In this document: positions 37,272 to 50,200 of the stretch, piece after piece
How positions within the stretch are numbered: the first letter of the stretch is position 1
Layout: every line of letters begins with the position of its first letter
Assembly: GCA_023055505.1 (NCBI GenBank)
Contig: JALIRH010000010.1
Span: 1,551,501 to 1,615,500, forward strand
Length of the DNA: 64,000 nucleotides
Reading direction: 5' to 3'
Origin: Callipepla californica brunnescens
Lineage: Eukaryota > Chordata > Aves > Galliformes > Odontophoridae
The notes under the pieces: model-generated
Told to the model about the DNA's origin: nothing
Seen by the model: the letters and a program-made list of their open reading frames with translations, nothing else
Databases searched by the model: none
Program-made: the position numbers and the translations under genes

Positions 37272-39223
37272 ACAATTGAATAAAGACTTTAAAGGACTCA
37301 CCCAATATAGGAGAATATAAATGAATACCTCTTCGCTTTGGCTAGGCCCTAGAATATTTTGAAGCAGTACTTAATGAAGGTTTCAAAATTAAGGTATCCT
37401 GCAAAGAAATATCTTGATCTAATTTGATGATAACTGGTGGCCCAGAATGCCTCACTGTTGTTCTGCAAGACAGGTGTATAGATGCCTGTCTCAGTGTGAC
37501 TGAGTTGGCTACAGTAAAAATACATCTCGCTGCATTAGAAGGGAGGAGCACTGCTGGGAGTATAGCTATTAAAATTCAAAGTACCAGTGTCCTCTCTTTC
37601 TAAATATGCAAACTACTTATAGTATCTTTTTAAGAAGTATTCTTTTCCAGTTATGTTCTAGCCACTAATGAAATTCTCCACTCTTGCAGAGGAAAACTAT
37701 GAACTTAAAACTCCTCAGGTAATAACACATTTTAAATCAAACTACATACTCCATACATTATAGGCTCCTTTCTGTTATTTTCATAAAAAGTTTCACTGTG
37801 AAATAAGTCACAGAGGGTTTGGATTTAATATATTTGCTGATTCAGACTCGTATCTCTGCCTACTACCTGACATCTCAGTCAAGCAGCATTTTCTGGCATC
37901 ATTATTAGAAGAAAGCCTTGCTGCCAGAAACCATTGTTACTCTTTGAATAGTACTACTGACAAGAACTTTGTACGGAAACAAAGTTCATCTCTAGCAGCT
38001 GAATCAAATTCAGTTTTAGATATTCCACTGTATTTTCTTAGATTCACTGTTGCTGCTTTTTTAAGAGATGTACGGACAGACCAGCAGCATCCACAATGAA
38101 AAACCTTAAATATAGCTATGGATCTTAAGTATATTCTGAAAAGAATATTCAGATGCACCAAGCTATTTTATTTGCTTTACCAGTATGTTGTGCAAAGGCT
38201 CACTTGATTTTTGAGTGAAGAAACTGAAGAGTTTGGATTTAATCAAAATGCAGGACAGTCATAAACTTAAACCACAAACCTATTACTTGTGTTTGTTCTG
38301 AGTACCTGTTGGTATGTAATAACTCAAGAGAAACCCAGTAGCAACTTAAGGCAAGAAACTTAGGATAACAGATTATATGTCTGAATGAAAATCATTTTTA
38401 TCCTGTATTACTTTAGCAACATATTGGGTTCAAAGGAGGAGGGGGCTTTAATAGCATTCATCTTTCTACATTCCTACATTCCTATTTCCTAAAACATACA
38501 GGTGATTTACAGCTGATGGTATGAAGCTTCAGTGTTCATGTCAACTCACAAATATATACAATGGGAAACCAAAACACTAGTGATAACTACACTACTTTCT
38601 ATGCTGTGCCAATAGGGATTTGCTTAAATATAGTAGGAGGCCCCTGCTCGTAATTACATTAATACAGAAACATGAACAGGAGTTACAGAAGACTTACAGT
38701 ATTAAACTTCATTTTATTACACAAATAAGACTTGTTGAACAGTTGGAGTTGCTGCTGCATGTACTTCAAAACAAGAATTTTGCAGCTTACTTGCAGGTAA
38801 AATTTGTTATCCCACTGAAGACCACTGAACCAAATACCCAGGCTGGAATTCATCTAGCAGCATCCACTGAAATCTGAGTGGATAGTCAACTTGACCATTA
38901 CTGCCTAGGCTCTGAAATGGTAGTTCAGACTTACCCCAAGCAGCAGTGTCAGAGAAAACGCTACTGCTATTTGAGCTATTATATAAGAGCTTATTGCTTC
39001 TGTCTGCCAAGGGAAAGGATAGTCCAGACACACTTAGACCACTTCAGGCAAAGTCAGCAGGGCTAGTTTAATTTTGCCGATGAAAGTTGTTTCAGATAAT
39101 TGGCTTAATTAACTGTAATGGATTAGGGAGTACTCACATGGTCTTTCCTGGCAGCAGTGCTGCAGAAGCTGTAACCTGCTGCAGAATAGCAGTTTGCATA
39201 CCCCAAAGAGGCTGCTTATTCAG

Positions 39224-39250
39224 TCTTGGTGCCAAGAATTAGCACCAAGA
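39224..39250. other. short perfect hairpin
   Basis: The inverted repeat TCTTGGTGC / GCACCAAGA (9-bp arms) encloses a 9-base loop in the METAP1D-HAT1 interval. It could fold as RNA or DNA. No terminator or structural RNA family is recognised. Confidence 0.6.
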
Positions 39251-39988
39251 TAGTTCCTGTAAATTAGGTCCTAAGTTTTGTAGTCCTCAGGTACATCCCA
39301 GCAGTTCAGAATGTTCCCAGATGGTACTGAAATGAAAAACTACGCTCAGACCAAGTCTGCATTCTTCACCACGAGAGGAACTGGATTCACTAGCTCACCC
39401 CTTTCAACAGTGTCAACATTAAAAGAAAAAACATATTCCAATAGGTTATGAAAATATTAAGTTGTCCCAAGAGAATTTTCACTACTTGTTTAAGGAAAGT
39501 CATTGCTCTTCTTGCTCAATATCTTCTTTCACGCTTATCTCCCATCATCAATCAAATACTTCAATTGCCACCATCTTCTAAACAAGTCCAAGATTTCCTG
39601 ACATTTCTCAGAAGTGTTGGGACGTCTATATTCCCTGGAAGTAACAGCATCATGTACTAGAAAGTAGGAACAAATCTGCAAAACTCCTCTGCATTTCTGT
39701 TCTCCCTCCCATTACAGAAATAACTAAGAGGGAAACCACATTCAACCAATATAAACATGCAAACAGCCAATTAAGGTTTTTTGTTTACTGTTAACCCTAG
39801 ATCTTTATTGATAGCTGAAGCTTCACGGTTGGCTTCAGCCTCAGTAATGCAAAAAAGTTAGGCAGTAGACTTCCCCAGAGGCACTGATATCCCCTGGACC
39901 TCTATGCAGAAACCAGATCTAAGCACAGTTCTTCCATTCAGCTTTTCCTCTTCTGGTTTCATCATCAGCACCTGACAAAAGCAAAATT

Positions 39989-40008
39989 AAAAAAAAAAAA
40001 AAAAAAAA
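39989..40008. repeat. homopolymer (A)20
   Basis: An uninterrupted A run on the plus strand. Confidence 0.9.
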
Positions 40009-40611
40009 GCCCAACACCACTCCTGTTTAACTTCAGGCTTACTACTACAATCAATTAGGAGGGCCACAAAGATGATGAGAGGGCTAGAGCACCTAAATAA
40101 ATAAATTTTAAACTCATAAGTAAAGGCACTTGCTTCCTACAGATTTCTAAGTTTCTTCACTAGCTAAGGAATGTGCTTTTGGAGTCAATACAAAGCCTTG
40201 TTTGCTTCCCCAATTATGAAGTACTTAAACATGAATCTGTATACTTGGTGGGGGGGTGGTTGTAAAAGAATATGCCCAAGACTACCCCTGTGCAATCCCG
40301 ATAGCTAGTAGCAGCAGAATCCACTTCTCAGAACAAGTAAATCAGGATGCATGCCAGACAGACCAAAGACCTAACCTTGTAACTTGTTGATACAGCTGAA
40401 TAACGAGCAGGCCTACACAGTATTACTGTAGGACCCAAGTGAAACAGTCTGAGGAGGATGAAATCAGGAGAAATTCAGAGCAGCTGCAATATAAATATAT
40501 ACATTTATGTACTAACTTGCTATTCAGTTACCTATTAAGCCCAGAGGCAAAACAGAATGGTTAAAGAAATTCAAACAGTTTAAGTGTTACCGTATCTGAG
40601 AATCTACACTG

Positions 40612-40617
40612 TTTATT
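40612..40617 (-). terminator. HAT1: HAT1 polyadenylation signal candidate (AATAAA)
   Basis: AATAAA on the minus strand lies about 210 bases past the HAT1 stop codon. An ATTAAA variant lies nearer, at 40712-40717. Either or both could direct 3' end formation; transcript data would decide. Confidence 0.5.
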
Positions 40618-40822
40618 TCAGCAGTAAGTGCTCCCAAACCTGAAGTACAACATTTTAAATCTACACCACAAAAATAGAAAATATTCAAAATACACAGAAA
40701 CACAATTCACCTTTAATGTGATTAAAACGTCACAAGGTTTTTCTTTTTGCAGTTAAGTGGCAATTAAGGATGTGCTTCATAACACTGTAGAAATCTGCAG
40801 GTTTCCTGTACAGATCAGATCC

Positions 40823-40990
40823 TCATGCTTGCGCAAGTCGTTCTAAGACTCTTCGGTAATCTGAAACAAGTTGTTGGAAGCTCTCTTCTAACTGTTCGTG
40901 TTGCATGTTTAGGTCTATTTGGTTCAACTGATTTGTCAGCTCCTCTGGTCTTAAGCACCTTCTCATCTTGGCAAGTTCTCTCTGCTTTTT
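40823..40990 (-). CDS. HAT1: HAT1 coding exon 11 (stop)
   Basis: This exon encodes residues 354-408, KKQRELAKMRRCLRPEEL through LERLAQA, then TGA at 40823-40825. Acceptor ttgctag|AAAAAG. It is Lys/Arg- and Glu-rich and predicted helical, as in the C-terminal helices of the family. Confidence 0.96.
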   Translation of the reverse strand, partial: KKQRELAKMRRCLRPEELTNQLNQIDLNMQHEQLEESFQQLVSDYRRVLERLAQA

Positions 40991-43900
40991 CTAGCAATTA
41001 AATAAACAGGAATTTGAATATAACAAACAGTGAAGAGTACAGTATTTCACTGAACTTACTCCATTTCAATATCTAGGTCTTTAAGACATCCCTAATCCTT
41101 AAAAAAAATAAAAAAATAAAAAAATAAAAGGAAAAAAAAACCCAAACCATTGTTTAGTTGGCAAATATCCGTTAAAGCTCCACAGCTCCTATTTTACCAA
41201 TTGTCTGGTAAACTGAACACTCATTTCAAAACTTTTCTGTATTTCTGCAACAATTAGTCAGGAAATGCTTTAAGATGCAGAACCACTATTAACAGTGGAA
41301 GATACTATGAATTTAGAATTATTCTGCATCTGTACAATACAGTTCAAATGAAGCCATCAAGTGCTTCATAAAAATAGTGTTTACATGATACAAGCATTAA
41401 GAGTGCTGTAATATTGCCAGTTCTTTATAAAAGGTTGCTTTCTCCTCCAAATACTCCATATTGAGAGTTCAGCTGCAGTTCTGACAGTTTTTTACTCTAT
41501 TCATTTATTTTTTTAAACAAGGGGGTAACTAGATTTTAAAAGCACTTAAAAAAAATCAGTGTGTAAGCCACTCACTAGGCAGAACCATGAGATGGGCATA
41601 TTTCTGAACATGAAATCTAAAATCTTAAAAAAAAAAAAAAAAATCAGGGAAAGGATGCCGGCTGTTTTGATTACTCTTTCGAAGAGAACTGCAGTGGAGA
41701 AGTGGAATATTTAAACCAACAGAATATTCTAAACTTTTAGAAGACAAATACCATATATCTAGCAGTGGAACACGTGTCTAAGTTTTTATTACTCTTAATG
41801 TATTTATTACATACAAAGACTAAAGTGAAAACAGTGAAAACAATTACTAGAAGCACTAGATCTGAAGGTGTTTATGGAATTTTAGATTTCCTCCACATAT
41901 TAAGCTAAATTACATGCTGAGGATATGTGACAGTCCTGTTGGATCAAAAATCGTGGCCTTACTTGAACTGGACAGTGAGTGTAATTTAGTAAATGAGACA
42001 AGATAGTCATGAATGAGAACAGAAAGTGTTTTGATTAAGATCCTGTCACTCAGCATGACATGGTGTTATCTCCAGATCAGCCAAGTGTTTAATGCAGATC
42101 CGAGTTCTCATTTCTGCTAACAGACCCCCTAAGTCCAACATGAGTACAATCAAAGTTCTGCTATTTTGGTATAACAGGATAAGTGCTGCTTTACGGAGGC
42201 TTGCAAGCTAATCAAGATACTTCTGATACTTTGTGAAACTTCTCCAATGAGGTTTTGGGTTGCTCAGTGATTACTTAATTGCAAAGTAGCTAACGTGCTA
42301 CATGCATAGTTACAGCAATAAACTTAGGCTTGTGTTTTTTTGTTTTTTTTTCCTCCAACCAATACAGAGGCTAATGACATTAATAACTAGGAGATACCAT
42401 ATATATACACACACATACACAAACCCAATCTTAGAGGATCAGTTAATGCAACAGAGAGTGACTAGATACTCAAAAGCACACTTAGCAGGAAATGAGAAAG
42501 TAACTTATAGCAAAGTTGAGTATTTGATTCAACTTTACTGTTGAAATTACATCTACAGGGAGAGTACTGTATTGATACAGCTAGATTGCTGCTACTAAGC
42601 TGCTCTGTTGGACCTAGTTAACAAGTAGAAGAGGAATCTAAACTATACCTAGTTTTCTAGTGTAAATATACAGCACTTAAACCACAAAGTTAGAGGTGAG
42701 GGTTATCTAAGATATTTTAAGATCTATTTCTAAGATCTTCCCAAGAAACTGACTTTCCTCCCCTCTCCCTTCCCTTAGGTCTTAACTGGATATAATGCCA
42801 CTCGTAGCTGTAAGGTTAATGACTTTCCACTGGAACTGGGCAAGTAACAGGAGCCAAACAAGGTCTTTGGTACAGCCATGAAGAAATGTTCTCTGCATCT
42901 GTGTATGTCAGCTGAATGCTGCATAACTAATAGTTGTTGATTGGCAACATAATTGGCATCAGCTACATTTATGGAAATGAAAGTAAAATCAGGTATAATT
43001 AGCCCTGAAATAAGTATACTTAAGTCATATACCTTATAGGGGCCAATCAGCCTTCTTTTAACATCCAACCGATAGCTTCTAGATTGTTCTGCATCGCCCA
43101 TATCTGTTGCACGCAATCGGAGAATTTCATAAACTCGCCTTGTGTGTTGCTAACAAACAGAAAGGAGAACAAAGAACACATCTGAAGGAAGAGGTCATTC
43201 AACAGCGGCATTACAGTACTTCCCCACTCTAATTGTTTAAATGTTTCTGTTTACTAGGAAGATAAATGAGAAAGTACATGGAAAATTAAAGTGATTTTGG
43301 AACTGATCAGCAACTGTCACATCTGGAAAGGAAAGAGATTGATGTTTCTACTAGTAGTATTACTGTTAACTGCTACAACATTAAAACTGAGCTTAAGATC
43401 AACTAATCCTCTGCTGATCAATAGGGTTAAAAAAAGATTTAGTATCAAAAGATAGATTAGTATACCATTAAAAAATAAACTTATTTATCCATTTAGGTGC
43501 AGCATCTCAGGTACAGAAGGCTGCAGGCATACTTCTCTCACACAAACGATACCATTTTTATGAATATATTTGAATAAGGCTTTTCCTCTGCAAGTCTCAT
43601 TGAATACTTCCACAGAAAGCACATTCAAATATACGTATTTTTAGCTAAAGAGCATCCAAATGACTTTAAACTCACTGATAATTGTCCAAGTGATTAATTG
43701 TTCAATTTAACAGTTCTTCAGACATTTAGAGCTGCCTCAGTAGCAGCATTAGTGTTTCTACTTTAATGCTGTGTTCTCAAAACAACAGTACCTACTTATA
43801 CAGATATGCTTGAAGGAAACTGATACTTAAAATTGGAATATTTCAAGTTCTGTTATATCAACAGTATTAATAAGGAAAAAAAGGCATTTACTTCAAATCT

Positions 43901-44201
43901 TAAGCATACTCTTCCCTTTCAGATACATTGTAGAAATCTGTTGAAATATGCTGCAGTATGAACACCCCAAGTCTCTACCTTTACATTTAGCCTGCTGCCG
44001 TACTAGCCTGATAAGAACAGGCCCAACTACAACTGTTTGGATTTAATACCTTATTTATTTTCAGCTTCTGTTGAGCTTCCATCACCATTTCTTGGCTGAA
44101 GCCTTGCATTAACTTTCCTGGGGAAAAGCAAAGCAAGTCTTGACAGAGCTTTACAAGAACAAAGTCTCTTAGCTTTATGTAGTTTTCAGATGGATCTTCA
44201 G

Positions 44202-44240
<39 letters not shown>

Positions 44241-47200
44241 CACAGTTAATATAAGCATTATTTGTTTCTTCATTTCTGGTATGAAATTACAAGAACTGTG
44301 GAAGACAAAACCAGCTATAACATTCATCTTGGATAAACAGCTATACTCTAATTGTAAGTACTGCTACCAAAGTTTTAGGTGTAAAGTGTACTGTGTACAG
44401 TACTATATACTCATTCCTGAGAGACTGACAAGTTCAATCTAATCTTTAGCATAAACCCTTATTTCTTGCATTTTTTCTCTGTTCTTTAGTAGAGGAGAGC
44501 ATTAGAACTACTGTAAAACAAACAAACAATGTGGAAAATGACTGAAGCGACAGCTGGAAGCAATTTCAAGTTACTTCTGTCTTGCTCGAAACAGTAGCAT
44601 CAGAGTCAAAACTGTAGCTTTATAAAAAAAACAAAAAGAACATCAACATAGTTTCATCTGCAACTTTGTTCCCACCTGTAAACTACAGGGAAGGGAAATG
44701 GTTACAACACTGCAAATATATCTAAACACTACTTAATAGTTAGGTTTACTACAAGTGAGTAGCAGGGTCACATTCCACCCTACCTCCATTTTTCTGAGGG
44801 GTAGCACCATGGAACTCATTACTGAGCAGCTCATATCTCAGCTGTGTTTTGTTTTTTTTCCCTTCATTTTTCCCCCCCTTTCCCTCAAGATAAAGACTAT
44901 TTCATATTGCTGACATTAGTGGTTTAAAGATGATCGAAAGCTAGTGTTACTAATAGGAAGAAGTAGGATATAAGTTATGGTACTAATACATGCAGCACTG
45001 CACAACCAGCAAGTTGTTTTTTGGGTCACAGATCGCACAGGATCACTGCATCAGTTGAAAAGATTTGCACGAGTGGCATAATCTTGTATAGCAAAACTTA
45101 CAGTACTTACTCTGAACGAGATTGAAGAGGCTGTACTGAAATTCACTTCATTTATTTTCACTCTAATTAATTAGAAGAAGTAAGAGGTAGTTCCTGTATG
45201 GTAAGCACTACCAACATACATTTCACTTGTGTCAACTAGGATGAAAAGTTAACGACTGGGACAAAATATCCATTGCAAATGTGAAAGTCTGAAATAATTT
45301 CTCAAGGTTTTTTTCATGGAAGTTAAACTGTAATCTTTCTGAAGAGAAAAAAGGCTTTACTTCGGAGGATATGTAACTACATATTTTGTCCGTTATCAAG
45401 GTCGTCAAGCCTGACTTACTATCAAAATGACAAATTATCTTGTGGAAGTGTAAGATTACATAATTTCAGTCCTATATGTAGAACACTGCAAGCTTCCTCC
45501 TGCTTTAATGCAAAAACAAAGTTAATTTAGTGCAAATTTGCTGTCTGCTACAAATCTGCATTAAAGGGACTGAGCCATGAACATGTCATATTTATTGAGT
45601 GCTATATTTAAGACTGGTTATTCTCAGTTATAAAAGCTATGCATAGCTTTGTAGTATTAATGGGAAAAAAAAGATAAAAATCACACAATGAATAAGACTT
45701 CCTGCTGCATAAAGGAAGTTATGCTTCTTTAGGTTTCTACGAATTTGATTAAAATTACAAGGTAGATTACCCTGTGTTAGGATTACCCTGCAGTGATACC
45801 ATGAAGAAAGCAGGTGCTGTAATGCATTTTAATCAGGTTGCTTTTTGGGGGTGGAGGAATAGGAGTGGGGCACCTTTTTTTCTTTTGAGATGAGGTCTTA
45901 GGTGTCCTTAGGTTAGTCATTTCATAAGTTTAAACTGTATTTTTTCCTATATTGGACTTCAAACTACAGTACAGATGTTGTGATTCTAGTCATTTTTAAT
46001 GCTGTACTTTAAGTGTGTATACCCTCCCACCCCTCTTCCACCATTTATTCATGACATTTTCACTTTCATGTATTTATGGACACACTTTTAACGTGACAGG
46101 TACATTCAGCCCATACAGTAATACATGCTCCTGAAGCACAACCCCTGTGCAGATTTTTGTTTGTCTGTAGACTATTGGCTTACATATATGTTAATATACT
46201 ATTCTAGATTTTTCCTCAGTTTTGAGTTTTGGCTAACAGGAATAAGTTGAACAAGGAATCTGACAAAGCCTGATCTCCCGGCAATCTCAGCTGTGTATCT
46301 CACAATAAAAAGGCTAATTAGCTGGAAATCCGTGCATGCTAGGGATTGAATTTTCCTGGTGTGCTGTTCTCTAAGTAAAGGATTTAAGGAGCTACATTAT
46401 ATACAGTTTTTCTGTAAAATAGGGTACTGTTAATCCTGAACTGAGCTGAAGCTAAACCTTCAAAAGGCAATTTAATTCTAGCAAGTGAACACGAAAGTTG
46501 GTTTGTGGGCTAGCAATGTCTGAATGGGGCCAAACAGGTGGAATGAGTTAGAAATTTAACATATACCTGTTATATCAAGTACTGTAGGAGAGGACATATA
46601 GTATCTATGAACTGTTTCAAGAAGCTGAGCACCATGGCCTTCTCCTTGGAATGGTGGCAAGATCAGCATCTGGCTACAGACAAAGGAATTTATTGATATT
46701 TCAGTTCAAATGCATGCTTTTGCAAACACTGTAATATAAAGGCATAAAAACCAAATTTTTCATAAAACACATGCAGCAATCTTGACGTTTAAACAATTCT
46801 TACGGAGTCTTAGAACTGCTAAATATTCAAAACTTGTTTGAGATCCCCTCTGCCTCAAGCAGGGAACAATGAAATAAATCAGTGCGCAGCCAGCTATTAA
46901 TGGGGATTTTTTTTTAAACAAATCAACACCATTATAAACAAGTATTGGGAACTTCAGCAGTTCCCTCTTCTGAAATAAAAGGCAAGGCACGAGTTACGCC
47001 GCCAATTACCTTACACGTGGCCGGGTTTTGTCTGGGTACACATAGTAATTATAGACTGTCATGTAGCCTACGGTCGCAAAGAGCGTAGCTCCATCCTTAT
47101 TATACTTCTCAAATCTGCAGATAAAACAGAAAGCCAAGCAGGTCAATTACAGTCGCGCTCCCATGCAGTGTCCATTTTCTTGTCCATTCTCCAACTGAAT

Positions 47201-50200
47201 TTTCAGTGTCAGCAAGCTACTCTGTGAGGGCCCAATGGGTACACCTGCTATGTTCTGAATGTACAATTCACTTAATTGGTGTGCAGCAACTTGGATAAAT
47301 CAGACCTCTTTACAGCACTTCAGTGCACTTGCCTATTATAAAGATGAATAGGTGGCAAGTAAAAGAAAACACAGGCAAAGCTCATTTTACTGTTTAAGCC
47401 TACATTCAGGGCTCTAACGGACAACAGCATTTAATTCAGCTCTATTCTCAAGGTTTCCCAAAGTATAATGGAGGAAAACTCAAGCCTGATAAACAATGGT
47501 TTTTCTTTCCTGGGAAAAATATCATTATACTGCTCCAATAATTGGCCAGCCACAATTAAAATGCAGGCTTTGTGGAGGTAATAAGGTCCACTATTGCTTT
47601 AGAACTGTACTTACACTATAAAGTAGTTCCATCTTTCATCATCTACATCAATAAAGCTAGCAGTTTCAATAAACCACATCAAGAATGTCTGAAGCCTTTC
47701 ATGATATTCTCGAAAGCCTGGACATGTCATGTCAGCCTAGGGAAAAAGCCAGGAGAAGTCAGGTGAAGCCTATCACAGATGTAAAAGGAAAAAAAAATGC
47801 AAAACCTAATTACTTCCCCTAATACAACAAAAAAAGAACATGCTTCTAATCAATAAATTGACCAAACAGTAATATTTATATATATTGAACATTACAGAAG
47901 GTGTCTCACTGCAAAATAAACTTGAATATGCTTGCTTCATACCTTATATATCTGATATGCAATGTCTTCACCAGCTTCCTCATTATGAACAGAATATGTG
48001 TGTAGCAACATTCCAAAGGGCTTAAAATTGACCTCCTTCTCCAACAGAGAGACAAAGTCATCTGTGTTTGTACAAAAGCCAGGAGGAATAATTTCTCTAA
48101 TTTTACTTTCAACATCATCTGCCTGGGGAATACAAAACATGGCAGGATCAGCAGAAGATTAAAAAGACAGCATCTAAGTCATCATTGTGTCACTAGAGAT
48201 GAATTTAAAAAGGAGTGCTATGGCCTGTAAGCAACTTTAAATAAAAAAGACAAATATTCCTGTTGTTCAATAGTGACCTCTGAGCAGATAAAGATGACTG
48301 AAGAGATGCAGAAGGGTCATTCCAGCCACTGTCAGTATTCAAAAGCTGGTAGCTGCAACACAAACAAGTCCCTGAACATTTTTATGTGACTATTACATTT
48401 GCCTAAGCAAAATCAAAGAGTTGATAATTACTCTAATAACTCACTGCAAAGGAACACCACAAATAGCAAGACAAGGAAGGAAGCTGTGAATTCAGTCAAG
48501 CACAAGGAATAATATTCCTGTTTTCCTAGTTTGTTGTATGAAACAGTTTCTGTTGGATGAAACAGTTTCTGAAAAATGCAATAAAATTAGTAGCTAAGGC
48601 TTTTCATCCAGCAAGCCTCCATGACCAACATGTAGAATCTAACATAGCAGGGAGGGAAGAAATATTCTGACACAGAAATTGAACAAGATAAAAATTAGCC
48701 TTTTCAGTTAACAAAACTGAAAGTTAGAGACTATCAGCTGAGCAGACTTCATAATCCTTTTCAGACCCCAAAAAGACCACTTGATTGAATACATTTACTA
48801 CTTCTTTTTAACCATGAATATTTGATGAAGTTCCACAATAACGTATTACTGCTTCTCACCAGGCAATAAAACTTAATGAATTGGTCTCGACTTAACAAAA
48901 CGGCACTCCTCAATACAACCCCTAAAAGCCTGACATTACATTCAACAAAATGAGCTTACATTCAATTCAAACTTTCCTCTGGACAATGAATCCAGGTTTT
49001 TACTTAATGGAGTTTCGGTGAGTTCAGCTGTAATGTTTGTATTGTATCTATTTCCACAAGGACTGACACAAGAACACTTTGTGTTAACTTACTAAGCAGC
49101 TCTTTCACACCGTTTACATGCATGATGGGTATTAGTTCGAAACCAAGACCCTCGCTACTTAGCATTCAAAACAGGGAAATTAAGATGCTTAGAACAAAAT
49201 ACACTACAAAAGGCTAATACAACATGCTACTAATTCCTGTCCTTTCAACCATCTTCCCTTAAGTAGAAGCAATGCACCTGCAAATGAATAGCACTTCATC
49301 ATTCAGTTACATTTTTAGTGTAGAGAAAGATGGATGTGGTTCAGCACAAACAAGTTTTATTCTTAATGGCTTGCTACTACCAACATTTATATTTATATTT
49401 GTAGAGTGCACTATTAAGCGATTAAGATATAGCTCTACAATACTTGGTATAACAACGCAGTTAAAATGTGTACAACCTTTACATCCATTCCACTCTCAAA
49501 ACAAAGGAGCTTTTCTGTTCATCTTTGAGCAATGCTAGCTTAAAATAACAAGTGTAAAGAAAATATGTTAACTGTGTAACAAAATTAGCCATGTTTTGCT
49601 GAATCAGTGAATCGTATACATTAAAAAGAACGAGTATCTGTAAGGAGCACAGCATTTCAGAAATGCTCTTTCTACAAACTGCAGGTATATTTACACAGAT
49701 CTTAATTCTGCCCTGGCAATAAAGTCATAGGAAACCACAGCTAGTGACTTTCATTTTGCACATCTGCAAAAGATGCATAAAGTAAGCCACACTTAAAACA
49801 AGACTTACAAGCATCAGTTCAGCATAAAAACAGTGAACACACAGGACAAAGTATTATATAAGTGTATTTAAAAAAAATATGCTCCCCTCATATTTTTAGG
49901 ATTCTTCACCTGACAGCAATACGAGACAAACTTACACCTACTGAAAGTACATAACACATTTCAGTTCTTCATGGCCTCAACCTACTGTCTCTCAAGTTTC
50001 TTTGTAAGTTTCTTTGATAGTGCTGAAATGCTCATTTTATGTAACCAAGCAAGGCACTTGCTTACCATTATCTTACCAGTTTGCAGAGATTTGCACAGAG
50101 AAAACAACAACCTGTTCAGAAAAAGCCATTTAGTTGACTACTGCAGCAGTGTTAAGCAGACAAACAATGAGTGCAAAAACCTGAATGAAGCCAACCAAGA

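Larger units (their letters stand above)
33366..40611. other. intergenic region between METAP1D and HAT1
   Basis: About 7.2 kb lies between the METAP1D start (minus) and the HAT1 3' end (minus). It contains the upstream half of a CpG island (to about 33720), a CR1 scrap at 37216-37271, a short hairpin at 39224-39250 and an A20 run at 39989-40008. No gene is recognised; open frames such as 34530-34766 have no recognisable domain. Confidence 0.75.
40991..43032 (-). other. HAT1: HAT1 intron 10
   Basis: A 2.0-kb intron. It contains a TAAAAAA-type heptamer repeat at 41101-41139, an A17 run at 41627-41643 and a TATATATACACACACATACAC tract near 42400. No exon is recognised. Confidence 0.7.

Noticed and set aside
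42775..43116. 113-codon minus-strand frame taken as a single gene
   Set aside because: Only its first part is real: it is HAT1 exon 10 read through the donor at 43032 into the intron.
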